A DNA stretch of 64,000 nt from NCBI RefSeq assembly GCF_030936135.1, contig NC_082597.1, positions 46,011,095 through 46,075,094 of the forward strand, given 5' to 3'. Of the stretch, positions 37,449-51,090 are shown piece after piece. Position 1 is the stretch's first letter, and each line of letters opens with the position of its first letter. A program made the position numbers and the translations under genes. The notes under the pieces were generated by a model. That model had not been told where the DNA came from and searched no databases. It saw nothing but the letters and a program-made list of their open reading frames with translations. The stretch comes from Gavia stellata. Lineage: Eukaryota > Chordata > Aves > Gaviiformes > Gaviidae.

Positions 37449-40400
37449 TCTTTGATTTTTTTCTAATTTTTTTTTTTTCTGGGGAAAAAAAAAGATTTCT
37501 TGGAAGGTTGGTGGCCTTGTATTTCTTAGGTAAAACCATTGTTGTCCTCTCCTGGAGAGGAAAGATGTAATGAAGGGGTGGGTTATGTGGTAAGGCCTCT
37601 GCCTTTATGCTGTGGGAAGGTGGGGCGAGGATGTGTGCTGCAGAAGAGATGGGGATAGGCAAAGTCCTTTAAGTGTTCGTGTTCTGTAGTGAAGGGAAAG
37701 AAAGGTTGCCGTGTATAGCATGAGGAGTGCACTTGACCTTAATGATGCTCATGTTGTTACAGAGTAAGACAAAGATGCCCTTTTTGATGTAAGCATCTTT
37801 CTCTTGAACCTTTAAGTTTCACAGTTGGTGGGATGGGGGGAAAGCTGCATGTGGCTGCTTAATTAATTAGCAGAGAATGTAATTGTCACTTGTATCCTTG
37901 ATTTAGCATTGAGCACTAATAGTGAGTGACAGCCTGAAGAATGCTCTTACAAACATAGCCTGTCTCAAACTTCACAGCTGGGCTTCAGCTTGTCTTTAGC
38001 ATCTGTGTTACGTGTGTTGGGTGGATGCCCAGGTTGTCAGAAATGTTGGTGACTCTGCTCTCTGCATCTTCATGACAGCATCAGGAAACTGAACTAGAGA
38101 TCAGGAGGTCAGCCTAGCTTTCTGGCTTCTCCTCCTGCCTTGCCTTTGCTTTTGGTGACTGAAGGCATCCTTGATTACAGCTGCAATCTGTGCTCTCTGC
38201 TGTCAGAAGAGGTGTGCTTGGGTAGCAGGGAAGGTAGCAGCCTGATTCCTACTTGCTGCCTCTTGGAGGTGAGGTGGGACGGAAGAGAAACAATGAAGAG
38301 ATGAGAACACTTTTTAAAATGAACTGAGTAGATAAATAAAACTCCCCAAAGAATGAAACTATTTGCAGGACATGATGAAAGTTTCAACATTTACATAATT
38401 ATATTAACATGTGTAAATCAAATGCATTTCTTGCCTCACAGTGAGAGAGGCTAGTTTTAAATATTCTGTGAAATTTGTGTTTAATATTTGATAGCGAAAG
38501 AATTTTTTTAGTGCGTGTAATTGAGTTGGGTTCATGGATAAACAAATTAAGTGATTTCCATCTCTGTTTCTTGTTCCACATAAATCTCCAATTTTCTATG
38601 CTCTCTTGAATACTCTTAGCACTTTAGACGTAAAAACTTATTTTACCTGACATCAGAACCATTTTCTCTGTGAAAGCAGTTTCTAGTATTAAAGAATCAT
38701 TCCTTCTTCAGTAAGAGTATTGCTTAATTGAAAATCCTGTCTGTAAATACTAATTCATACTTCCAGGTGACCTCCAGGTGTGCTTCAAATCTTGCTTTTG
38801 GTATAGAAGGGTGCTTAAAGACCAAAGACAAAGGGAACATTTCTACAGGGACTGTGTTCTGAGCTTAGTTAGCTGAAGATAATTTCATCTTAAGACTCTG
38901 TGTCCTTGATACACAATAGTAGCATTTTCTTCTTATTTTGTTTTGTTTTGCAAGACTGTTAATTGATGTATCCATGCTTTGTGAAATGCTAGGCATAGCT
39001 CTGTTGCATATTATGTTTTTATAGGCTTCTGCTATTTTGACAGTATTGTCGTCACCAGTATGGTAAGATTGATTTGAAATTGCATCTGTACCATGCCAGT
39101 GGGTAGTGCATCCAATTTGAACATGAGGAGCTAATCCATTTTTGTTCTGAACTCAGGGAAAATACAGCCTTTTCTGAATGAAGACCTGATCTCCGAGATT
39201 GTTAATTACCTTTAAAATATCTTGCAGAGCTGCATGAACACAGCTTAGTAATTATGCAGATTTAATCGGAAAAAAAATGTGTTAACCTCCTTGATACAGG
39301 AAGCCTTGCATAGTTCTTGAGCAAAGAGATTTATATCACACTGTCCATCAAGCTAGGCTTCCGTGGATTGTTTTAAGCTGTAAGCACAGGGATCAGCTTT
39401 GGAAATGGATAGTTTCAGAATTGCTGCAAAGGTAGTTTGCAAATTAAGTGGTAAGTTTTAGTTAAGGAAGATACATCAAAGGTTTATGTGCTTAAAGGAA
39501 TCTTGGAATTGCTAAACTCTGATGTTTGGGGCTAAGTCCTTGCAAGTGATTAAAAGGTTAACCCTTACCAGCGTTTTGCCAACGCCAAATCCTTGCCAGT
39601 GTATCACATTGTCACTGTTCAATGTGGAAGTAACAGAAAGTGCCTCTGTAGGAATCAGTTGGTACAGTGTAGTGTCTCAGTTGTCCTTTGGAAATTGTGC
39701 TTACTAAGTACAATAATGTTCTTGGTGGGGAGAAATAACATACTATCAGGAAATAACTGAAGAAAAGAGTATAGTATACCATATACAAATTGTAGGGGGA
39801 GGCAAATTCTTGGCAAGGAATTTAGGAATGTTTCCAATTAAGACTGTAAAGGTCCAAACAGTTTTTTTTTCCTTCAAGAGGGAAAAGAAACACTTGCTTC
39901 TCAAAAATTGTTAAATGTTTTGTCCCATTTTGTAAAGTAATGACTGTTGCTGTTGACTGTCAACTGGTGAATGTAAGATCTCACGTCTCGTGGATATGGT
40001 GCTTAAGATACTGTGTACTTTACATGTTGGTCACAGTTAGAAGTTCCTATCAAGGAAGCCAGCAAATGAGGAGATAAGGCTGTGCTTAAAAATGTACAAA
40101 AATGATTGTAGACTCATTTATCTGACTGCTCCGGTACACACTGCATTAAAGTACATAATGAATAACTACATCATGGTTCATGTAGGGTTTAACATTCTTA
40201 GGTTAGGCTTTTATCAAAGGCATTAAAAGAATGAATAGCTATTATATGAATAAATCATATGGATAAGCAGAACGTAAAGCAGAAGTGAAGTATGCTGCAC
40301 CCCTTAGTGGCTAATAGGCAAAGGATAACAGCATACTTCCCCTGGAGGAATATAGAGCTAACCCTTCAGTTTGCATAGGACCTGTGCTGAATCTTCAAGC

Positions 40401-41505
40401 TTTGAATCCTATTTGTTTATTTATAACATTTTATTTATTGTCCAAATTTGAAATTATTATATGAGAAAAATGTGGAGTTTTCTCTGTTAATGGCCAGTGC
40501 ATAAAAATAGTTACGAAGAGTACAGTGCTGTATCTATATTGATTTCCACCCCCACCCCCCGCTTTTTTCCTTCTGATTTTGTACTGGGTAAGAAAAGTTC
40601 TGATTAACTTGTCTGGTGTATGTTTGGAACATAACCAATTAAGACACTTCTCTGGTAGAGTTTGGTAATAAAAGAAAGCACATTAAAACTATGGATGGAT
40701 GGTTACCTGGTTTTCCAAGGCACGCTGAGAACAATGAAGAGAAGTAGCTATAGTAATGTATTTTCATCTCCTTTGCTTTGGATTAGGGAGCTATGACCTT
40801 TATTTTTGATTGCTGACCTTTTAGCTATGCTTCATGTTTTGGTCATCAAGTTTAATCAAGATTTAGATTTTGGCCTTGATTTGTATGCTACTGTACAGCT
40901 GTACTGCTGACTCCTTAAATCTCATGAAAGAAGGAAGTTACTACAAGGATAGAGTGATTTATTTGCTAATGGTATTCCTTACCATTGCTAGGTGGTCCCT
41001 ACCACTGCGTATGAGTGCAAAAAGTAGCTTGTATTTGTCTGCGAAGTCTGCAAGAGAATCTGCAAAGTGGTTCACAGAAGCAGGTGTCTTCTGCTAGCTG
41101 TTACATTGAACATGTCTTCAGGAAAAGTCCCCAAAAATCAATCTGCTTGGAAGAGGACCAGGCTGTTTGATTCTGAGGTTTTCTTCACTTTGGAATTTAC
41201 TTAGTTTCTTTCTCCCTTTGACTGGCGTGAAATAGTCCAAAGTAGGATTAGCTCTGAAGCAGACTGCAAAGTCCTGTTTTCCCAGGTTATAGGAAGAGAC
41301 AGTTATGTTGACTTTATTCTCCTTAACCTCTGTTCTCATCCATGGTCAGTGTATTCTGTGGGTTTCTGGCAAGCAGCGCGCCTTATGGAAGAGAATTTAT
41401 TTAGCCAGTAAGTGTTTTCATGAAATGCAGAGCCTCTGGCCATGTATAAATATGTATCCCTGTACTTTATCCTACCTGGGGTAATATCTGTCTGAAAATT
41501 ACGGG

Positions 41506-41519
41506 AAAAAAAAAAAAAA
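41506..41519. repeat. Poly-A run (A14)
   Basis: Fourteen consecutive A on the + strand, with no recognised transposon body upstream. Confidence 0.95.
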
Positions 41520-44500
41520 TCTTATTAGTCACTGAATCTAGTTTTGATGATAATAGAAAGCTAATTATGGTGAAGCAAAAAGAATGGAGAACTTTAAACT
41601 GTCAAATGAAATTAGAAATTAATCAAGAGGAGTGGTATTCTTCCTGCGTTCTCTTTCTGCCTCTGTTGTCAAGATCTGAGCATTATCGTGATATGGGGTT
41701 GCGGGTTGTGTAAAGACTTAAACTGTTTTCTCTTGTACCTTCATTTTTTCCTGTTTCAGTTAAATGAGTGAAATGAGGACGGATCAAGTCTCTAATACTC
41801 CCTCTGTAATCAGGTTCTGTATTTTAATTATTGCAAACTTGGCTAAGAGGCGTCTGTGACTGCACTGATATTTTGGTAATATGAAGGTGCTTACAATCTG
41901 ATTAACGCATACTGCATTTTTCTTCTCTCCTGCTGGAAATAAAAGTCTGGGGCTAATAAAATGTTTCCTGACCTTGAATAAGAGGGTGTAGTGTTTTCTT
42001 TCTTGATAAATATGTAAGTATGAGTGCTGATTTGTGCTGATTTTGTTGCAATAAAATTTGAGAGGAATAGTAAATGACACAATTTGTGAGAAAATATGCA
42101 TAATAAATTGGACCCTACTTAATCCTTTTTTCCTTAGAATTGTCAGCTATTTTCTGCAGTATTTGTCCATGAAGGAGTGAGTTAAAAAAAAAAGTTTCTA
42201 CAATATGTAGCAAAGAAAATAAAAAGCTTTTTTGGTTTAAAGGAATCTTCTATTCAGAATTTGTATTTAAAACACTGAATTAAAAAATACTTAGGATAAT
42301 TGTTACTGGTTTTTCTGTATACAACCTGGAATTCTACATTGCTGCTTCTTAACACAGGTAGTAAATAAAAAACCAAGGAAATTGAACATGCCTGGCTTTA
42401 AAAGTTTGCTAAAAAGTATCTAAAAAAATTCTGCAAACTACTTCTCTTTTTTCCATTATGATTTCCTAAAGACTTTTTAATTTAGTGGCACTTGGAGCTC
42501 GTTCATGCCGTTTCGAGTTAAAGTGCTTTTCTTTGGAGCTTGGAATGACAACATAATAAAGGTCTGCCTACAACTGAGGTTGAATTAGGAAGTGTTGATT
42601 CACTTACAGAGTCAGGAGAAATACCCAGCTGACAGCATTTGAGCTAGTAGATTTTTAGCTTTTCATAACAATTGAAGGAAAAAAAACCCCAGCCATAGCA
42701 TGTTCTTCCCTCCTGGTTATGCAGCTCAGATTCCTTAATAACAATGGTTATCCTGGTGTAGCTAAGGTCCTCCTAAAGCAGCAGTCTTCTCAGCTGCAGG
42801 TGGTAATGGATGGGGATGGATGGAGATGCAGATGCAATTGGAGCTGGGGAGCTGTGTGCCAATCACTGGTTCCCACCCCCCGGCATCCACTTCTTTGAAG
42901 AGCTGGCTCCAGATTTTGTCAGGAGTCCCATTTGGCCTCTGTTCAAATCTGGTCAAATAAAGATGAAAGAGAAATTTATGTCTTTGCTATACCAGACATT
43001 CTCTGGCACGTATTTGTTTTTAGTGGTTGGCACACCATATTTGTCAGGAAACTGTCTTTAAAATGGTATTTGCACTGAGTGCTTGACATCTTCTAGCACA
43101 GCATAACCTGAGTCTTCTCCAGTCCAGTGGTCCTTGAACTCCTACATAGAAGATGCCCCCACATTCTATGTCTTGTGAAACAGTAGGTCCTTCCGAGCCC
43201 TAAAAAAGGGATTAGTGCCGTAGCCATTGTTTAAAAACATCAAAAACATTAGCTAGCACAGCCTTACGGCAATCCTAGAAGTGGAAGGGTGGTGGTCACT
43301 GAAGGGTGAGACTTGAAAGATAGTGGGTTTTGTTCTGACAGTGTAGTAGACGATAGCTTGTGGCCACCTTGGGTGATGTTTACTTTCTGTGAATTAAGGA
43401 GGGCAGGATGAGAGGAGGAGCTCCGGAAGGAGCCCTTTGTTCCCAAAGTCCTCTGGCGTTTAAGGTTACGGAGAGCACATCTACACCGGAGATGATAACT
43501 GAGCAGGAACTATGACTTTTTTGTTGCTATATTGTTTTTAGGGTTGGTGGAGGAAGAGAGGAGGGATGCTAGTAAAAGGTGTTTTCCTCCTAGGGAAGAT
43601 GTTTTTCCTGCCTGAACCTGTGACTACAGCAGGAGGGAAATGGAGGCCGTAGAGCTTGCACGAGCCGTGTTTCTCCAGTAGAAAGAGTGGATTTTTAGCT
43701 TCCCATGCAGTTAGCTAATATGCAACTGTCATCTGGGGCTGATATCTTCTAAAATTCTGTGATTCAACCCTGATGACTCCTTGTTCCCAGCTATCAGTGG
43801 TTTGGCTGTCAGCTTCTGTCTATAGGTAATTGCAACTAGCTTGGTTCTTGCTTCTGGGATGGGTGGGAGATGCAGACGTGGCTACAGCAGTGTCCTGCTT
43901 ATATTTAAATAAACAGTTGAGTTTCTGACAAGGGAGTGCAACATTTACCAAGAAGTTCAGAAAGATTTTACTAAATGTCATCAACCGCTTGTGCCCAGAA
44001 AGTGGAGGGAGGGATTATACAGTTTGCTACGGGTGATGCAAACCTGCAATTCTGGCTGGTTTTGCTAGGGTGAGGATCAAAGGCTATTTCTGGATACGTT
44101 TTGGGGGCTTTGAAGTGGTAGCACTACTTGAGTCGGTAAGTATTGGCTGTGTAAAGGTTACGAGGGTCAATCACGTGACACAAGACTACATAAACTAAAT
44201 ATACGTTATTTTATATAATGACATTATGCCTGGTCCACTCCTGCTCTACTCATTGAGAAACTTTTGGTGGTGGTCTCACAGCCTGTTCAGATAAGAAAAA
44301 ACAAACCTTTCCCTGCTTTTTCATGGTCTAACACAGTTAATCTGACTCTTAGCTTGCTATTATCGTACAAAAAGAAAAGTTAATTCATGTACTTAATGAT
44401 ATGTCTTTGAAAACAAATTTGTAATCATTATTCAGGTCATCATTTATGGCTCTGAAGTTCTAAAGCGTTGTGTGTTAGAAAACATTTTAATAGTTTGGCA

Positions 44501-45759
44501 CTCTTTCAAAATAGCATGTTTATTTTTGTTTTGTGCTTTTCAAAGGCAGTTTTTAGCAGATCGGTAGTTCTTGAAAATTGTGCCCCTGATTTCTTGACTT
44601 GAGATAACTCCATGCTCACCTATCGCCTAAGTTTCTACCGTGTCTTTGAAATAAACGGTGTTGGGATGGAAGTCGCTCTCTGCAAATGTAGTATTTCTTG
44701 TGAAGTCCTCGTGAAGTGGTTAAGTGGTTTAAAACATTGTGTTGAGAAGAGAATTGTTTTTCTCATAAATAAAAAAAGTAGAAGTAGCAGTTTTTTTCTT
44801 TGTAATGTTCGCAGAATGGTATCAAAGAATTTGATATGTGTTTAAAAAAACAAACATGCAGAAGAACAAAAATATAAAAGAAGGCTTTGATGCGCTTTTT
44901 TTCCTGTGTTCTTTTACTAACAGGCAGAAAAAGGGCTCTGAGCCTTATCTTGTAGGGATTTACACCTGATAGGAAACTGGAGTGCATTTTGAAGGACCGA
45001 AGTACATTGTTGTCTTTGGAATAGTTACTAAGCCTGGTAGCAGCATGACTGTTTACAGGGGATAATGCCTCCAGGCTTTAGGCAAAGCAGTGAGGCGGAT
45101 GTGAGAATATCTGGCCCTTTGAGACACCAGAGAAAGCCGGAGCCTGTCAGATAGGCTTCAGCATCCCATGGCATCTGATCCATAGTGAAATCCGGCAGAA
45201 ATAACGGTACTTTGTAATTTAGGTAACAAGAATTTAGGATCCAGTGTTGCTGCTTATTTCTTTCCTGAAGTGGTCTGTTGACATTTATGTTGTTTCTTTT
45301 GTGTGCAGATGTGACTCTCTGGGGCTATGGGGAAGGCTGGTAGTAAGATATAAATGCGTACTGTACTGTGTCTTTGGCTCTGGCATCTTACATGTTTCTT
45401 ATTTAACCCTTTTGAACTCTTCTAATGGGAATTTTTCATGTGAAAGTTGTATTTAATTTCAGAAATTCAGCTATACGATTGCATTAGCCTTGTTAATGTT
45501 TGTGCAGTTGTAATGTAACATGGTCTTAACAATAATGGGATTCGCAGCTCTGAGCTGCAGATTGTAGTCCTGCGGTACTACTTGGAAATAAAACTATCTA
45601 AAATGATTAGCAATATTATTTAAATATTTGCTAAACATCACGCCGGAGCCAAGATTCCTGTTCTGTGGGCGAGCACCCTGCTCCTCAGGCACTCGGCTCG
45701 ACAGCCCTCCCAGCTCTCTCCCCTCCTTTTCTTCCTCTCCTCTGACTCTGCATGTTTAG

Positions 45760-45853
45760 TATGTTTTGGCAATAGTTTCAACAGGAAAGACTCTGCCCTC
45801 CGCTGACCCCTGGAAAGCCTTCGAAGCTTGTAGTAAGAGCGCTTTGCTGAAAG
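45760..45853 (+). other. TMTC2: Candidate cryptic (poison-type) exon in intron 1
   Basis: A pyrimidine-rich tract at about 45713-45757 leads to TTTAG (AG at 45758-45759). Ninety-four bases later AAG is followed by GTAAGA (GT at 45854-45855), a near-ideal donor. If spliced to TMTC2 exon 1, the phase-2 junction gives Ser-Met-Phe-Trp-Gln and then an in-frame TAG, so inclusion would truncate the protein. A CTGAC branch-like motif lies close to the AG, perhaps too close for efficient use. The surrounding patch (about 45640-45970) is richer in CpG than the intron average. The exon is predicted only from splice-site sequence. Confidence 0.3.
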
Positions 45854-47968
45854 GTAAGAGATCGTGTTTCAGATTTGGAAAAAAGGGGGTTGGAGTCCAT
45901 CTGGGAAGGGAGCGCTGGCAGCCCTGCGGTGCCGCGTCCTCCCTTGCGTGTCTCAGCCTCCGCGTGCTAGGCAGCCACTGGTGGTTCTCTGAAAGGGTTA
46001 ATTTGTGCATGAACTGAAGGAGTGAGACGTAGTATTTTATTCAGCCTTCAGTTTACATCTATCAAAAGCGTGAAGGAGGAATCCAGTTTATGCTGACCTA
46101 GAGTAAAACTGGAGTGAAAAAAATAATCTGTTTTTCATTTTCAAGATGGCTCTGCCATTGAACTTGAGGTATGGTAGGGCCTCCATCCCATCCTTTCATC
46201 CAGCTTGAGCTCCTTTGAAATAATAGGCTTTTCAAGTTGTTGATAACAGTGGTATACTTGTAATTCTCTCAGTCTTCTGACACCTTGAAGTCTCCTGCAC
46301 AGAATGGAAACAAGAAACAGGTCGGGTAAATATTTTGAAATAAAATGCTGAACCTTAGCTTTGACCTTCCTTATGCTAACAAAGACCTTTTACTGAGAAA
46401 GCATTCTTCTCTCTTCAGAGGTGTGCATGAGGTGATTCCACTCCCACCCTGTATTTCACATAAACTTGTGTGTTTGCCTGTGTGGGTTCCTCCACTTCAA
46501 CTCTGAACCAGACAAAGTGACATTTCATTGATTTATCTGTACAGGGAATCCTGTGCAGGTAACACAGTAGTCCCGATAGGCGTGACAACTAACACTTAAA
46601 ATACATTCTTTCATACAGAAATGACACTAATAGGAGAGTAATATTAATAATTAAAGTATTTCTGAAACACTGTTTTGAAATTGGTTTGAACCCACGCTCA
46701 ATTAAGACAACTATGCTGAGAAGCTCTATGGTTTGATACAAGGCTTTGAACTAGCAGCTATACACAGTTTTCAAAAATAGCTGTACCATTATTTCCTTAA
46801 AAGTAAACCAAAAATCTCATTCTAACCTACATAGAGAGAAAGAGGCAGATGCTTCTGTAGCAATGTAAGTCAAATAAAGGAGAGTGTAAGGCTGGTTTTG
46901 CTGTCATGGTGGCATCAGTTCAGAGCTGCATAAAAATAGGAGCATGGGGGAGCAGCCAGAAATTTGTGTATTTGTGATGGAAGAGGTCACCGTTCTGCAT
47001 TTGAGCGTGTAGAGATGCTGAGTATGTTTAAACATGGGGTCGCTAATTAGCTGGTGATAGAGGGTCCAATTCTGACGTTGAGTTCTATTGCTGTAAATTA
47101 AGTTTATTCTGAGGGGTGGCAGGATTGAATTTGCACTTGTGTTAGCGAGGGGAAACTTCTGGCTCAGCATTTGCTTTTTAATGCCAAAATCTAGCATACA
47201 GGGGGAAAAGCTTCTGTCATTCTCTAAGTCCCCAGATGCTATCTTCTGGAAGAAGGTAATACACAGATGCAAGAGAACTGTTCTTGGAGTACCAGCTGCA
47301 AAAGGTTGTGTGTCAAAAAAATGTTATGGATACCTAGTATATAAAGAAAAGGGGAAGCAAGTATGCTGTTGCCTGTTGTTCTGCTAGAAAATATTAAACT
47401 GAAGTACTTTCAAAGCCAAGAAGGACTATCTGAGTGAAATAAGAATAAAAATATATTTTCACATAAATTCACTGTGTAAGGCCAGAACGGAATTTTAGGA
47501 CATCCGATGATCTCAAGTATATTAGACATTATTAACTTTCAGTCAGTTATCCCTTTTGTAAGACATTAAATTACTGGACAAAAATAAAATCTAGGTTTAT
47601 ATAACACTGCTGCTTGAGTGCTGTTTTTTCAGTTTTTATTTTTAATCAAGACTTGTGCATCTGTGACCCCTAGAAAGCTGAAGCCAGATATACTCACTAC
47701 CTCACCTAATGCGTAATTTCTGCAGTTATGATCATTCCCACCCACTTCACTTTTCACCTTTCTTCCTATAGAGTGTAAAAGAGGTGAGTTAGTTTCTTGA
47801 ACATTTTTCTGTAAAAATCTAGTCTCAGGGTTTTGGATGAGCTCTGCATCTACACTAAGGGACATTGGTGGCTAGGGAGGTGTCTTGACAGGGTGTGAAG
47901 TGCGTTTAGGAGGTGACTTGTGCTTATGAGGGCTCTCCCTGCCATTCTCTCCTCCAGAGGAAGGTCAA

Positions 47969-47992
47969 ATTTTGTTCCAGATTTTGTTCCAG
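47969..47992. repeat. 12-bp exact tandem duplication
   Basis: ATTTTGTTCCAG is present twice, directly abutting (47969-47980 and 47981-47992). Confidence 0.9.
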
Positions 47993-48752
47993 AGAGAAGG
48001 ACCAGCTTGTGCCATGGGAAAAGTTGAAGAGGCAGGTTGTCTTTCCTCCACTTCTCTTGAAGTGCTCCTCAGTGTTCACTTCATCAGCTTTCTCAGGGGA
48101 GAGGGAGCAGGGGAGTTAGATTGCCTTATAAGTACAGCAAGTTTCTATTTAGTTGATGTTAGAGTTGCAGTATCTATAGCATAAGTAAGTAATTAACAAT
48201 AATAACTGAAGCCAGACAATACAATTAGAGGGCAAGATTTCACAATCTGACTCTCTAGGGGTTAATTAATACATCAGGTAACAAACCAATCACTGACTGC
48301 AGGTTATTGTAAGTCCTAATGATATTTGCAGTTTATTTATGGCCAAAACGTAAATCCAACAGTAAATCTGGTTTCTGTAGAAGCGTGTCAGACTCTCAAA
48401 GCAGCGCTTGTGTGTCGTTTTGTTGCCTGAGCATCTGTGCAGTGTTTTGGTGTCCTAGGATTTTTTTGACTTCAGACTATTTCCAGACTTCGGTGGTGAT
48501 GCAAAATGCAATAATCCTACTGAATCCTGAGAAGGAAAATTGCAGTATTTTATTTGCATTTACTTCCTAATTTTTTTCTTTTGTTAACATACAGCCGTAG
48601 AGTGGGAAGCTTAGTGGCCTTTGTCAGCGCTGCCCTGAAGGCTGCTTCCAGGTCAGCTATAGAGAATAGTGTACATGACCTCCTGCCTGGGTCCCTGTCA
48701 GCTTTTGTGGCTGGAGGGCAGAGCAGTGGGTGTGTGCCTGGGGGCATCCCCT

Positions 48753-48796
48753 CGTGTCCTGGGCACTCAGGGTACGTGTCCTGGGCACTCAGGGTA
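48753..48796. repeat. 22-bp exact tandem duplication in GC-richer patch
   Basis: Two identical 22-bp copies, each starting CGTGTCCTGGGCACTCAG, abut at 48753-48774 and 48775-48796. The surrounding patch (about 48590-49010) is GC-richer than its neighbours and is open for about 150 codons on both strands (48554-49015 + and 48550-48990 -). Neither frame has a recognisable domain, and opposite-strand opening points to composition rather than coding. Confidence 0.85.
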
Positions 48797-51090
48797 CGTG
48801 GGCTCTGTGGACCTGCAGGATGTGTCCTGGCTGTGTCAGGGCAGGTGGGCACCTGGTGGGTGAGGCTGGTTAGGGACCTGCGGTCAGCTTCCGCACTAGG
48901 GTGTTTCTTGGGAATAAGGATGAGAGGAGCCTTTGAAGGACAGGGAAAGTGGATGTGTGTTGAACTGCACGAATTGGTGGAGGAAATCAAAGGCAGGTGT
49001 TATCAGCTGAGCTGATTTCTAGCTCATTTTCTTTTTTTTTTTAAACTGATTTTTAAGATCAGTATGTCTTTTTAGAAGATGAAAGGAATCTCTTAGTGAT
49101 GAGATTCAGCATTGATGCCTAAGCAGGCACTGTAATCGGGTTTTTCTTGCTTGTTTTTGAGTGAACTACATTTCTTTGTGGTTGCTGACTAGCCTTCACT
49201 TTTAATCACACAGGAATAAGGGCACATCAAATAATATGCAATAGAAAAGGGAAAATAAAATAGAAGAACTAATGTTAAAGACATGATATATATGAAGGAA
49301 GGAGCTTCCTATACTATTTTACTGTATAATTCTATGTAGAGCTTTTTATTACAAGATCTGTTTTTAGTTCTTGACAATGCAGGTTGTCAAAGACACTCAG
49401 GTGATACTGCCTCTCATCTCCCTATTCTGAAACAAGAGTCTGTTAAAACAATTTGTAACTTTAGGTGAGAACTAGAGTATCTATTTTAGCAGGACTTTCA
49501 ACCAGAAGCAGCCACAGAGTAGAATCGGTGCTTGATACTTCATGTTTCATGAAAAAAAGAATTGAGAAATACTGAATGAGAGAATACAGATCTTTCAAAA
49601 TGTGGAAGATAGCATTTGCAACTGTCACGTAGTCCACTGTCTTATCCTCCCAAATGTGCCAAATCGTTTACATCTAAGGGGTAGAAATGTTATTTATTGT
49701 ACAATGAGCAATACAAAAAAATGGCTAGAAACATTTGTTATCAGAAAGACATGGTAAATCTTTTCTAAGTTACTGAATAAATGTTGCTGCAGCACACCAC
49801 TCAGATTTTACAACACTGAGATTTTACTGATAATGCTTAGAATATAAGGGTTTTTTTTGTGAATAAACATGTTGTGATGTGCTGAGATTCCAGAAAATCA
49901 CTGATGTGTTGCATTGTCTCTATCAAACCCCAAGTTAGTCCACTGGTACATACTCATATGATTTGCAGACAAGTAAACAGACAGCTTTATTATCTTGCCA
50001 GATACTAATTTTCAGTAAAACTGGCAGAAATACTTTCTGACACTTGCTAAAAAGCATCTTTAAAGGATTTTTCTACTTCTCCTTTTCATTTTCTTTCTCT
50101 CCTGGGACAGTGCTCCAAATGATGATCTCGACTCCTCATTGATGGTGATAAATTTGTAATTTTTATAATGAATCCCATCATCCTGAGCTCTTGCCAAAAC
50201 ACTGCTCTACAACACCTAAGTGCTATTCTTGTGATCTCATGCAATACTATCCTGTTTCATTTAATCTCATTGAGATTGATTTTTGAGTAAGCAGATGGCT
50301 TAGTCTTCTCTAAGAGTCCATAAGGAAATGCCTTGCCAGAAATATTTTGTGTCTCATAACATTTAAGTTTCCTGTGATCTGAGGGTTTGTAAGAGCATAT
50401 TCACAGTTTTTGTGATGTTCATCAGGAGGGTTTCATTGCTGATCCTCAGTCTCATAAATGGAGATGACAATTCTGTTGCTGGATGCCTTTCAGAGCAAAA
50501 CCTGTTTGGCCAAGAGGACGCTGGTTCTATGGGTGCTGTTGCTCAGGCTGGTCAGGTAGTCTCTTTGAAAGCTTAGCCCTCTATCTGTTTTGAGGATGTG
50601 GATATATCTAGTGTAGCTAGTATGAAGTGAAGAAAAATAGTTTAAAAGGCAACCTGGATTAGCAACTTTTTCATTTTTTTTTAAAAACACAATGGATTCA
50701 TCAAAACAGAATGATTCTAAAGTGTTAATTTTTGTTGCCCAAATCATTACTTAAAAAAAATCAGGAAATACTAACTGTAAAAAATGTTTCATTCTTTTTG
50801 ACCTATAACTATTATGATATATTGGATAGTGACTAAGTATATAACTATTTAGAATAAAATTTAACTTTTTATTAAATATAGTATTTCTTCTTTCTATGTT
50901 TACTTATGTACAGTCTTAATTTTTACTTTGTTAGAAAACAGTGAATGACATTTGAAATTGCAAGATTTTTTTCCTAAGTTTTTTTTCAGCCTCTCTTTTA
51001 TCAGGCTACTTTTGGTTATATATTGTTGTATTGCAGAATCTTTGGTACTATTGTATTGCGTTCTTGAGACAATGAATGCCAACAGCATAC

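Larger units (their letters stand above)
35521..45640. other. Intron 1 segment, no gene recognised
   Basis: A+T-rich intronic sequence. Only short unsupported open frames are present. Contains the G20 run, the palindrome cluster at 37406-37448, C-rich sequence at about 40547-40560, an A14 run at 41506-41519, and an 8-bp E-box palindrome TCACGTGA at 44171-44178. Confidence 0.55.
45971..51090. other. Intron 1 segment, no gene recognised
   Basis: A+T-rich intronic sequence apart from a GC-richer patch at about 48590-49010. Also holds a 12-bp exact tandem repeat, ATTTTGTTCCAG, at 47969-47992. No supported gene. Confidence 0.55.
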
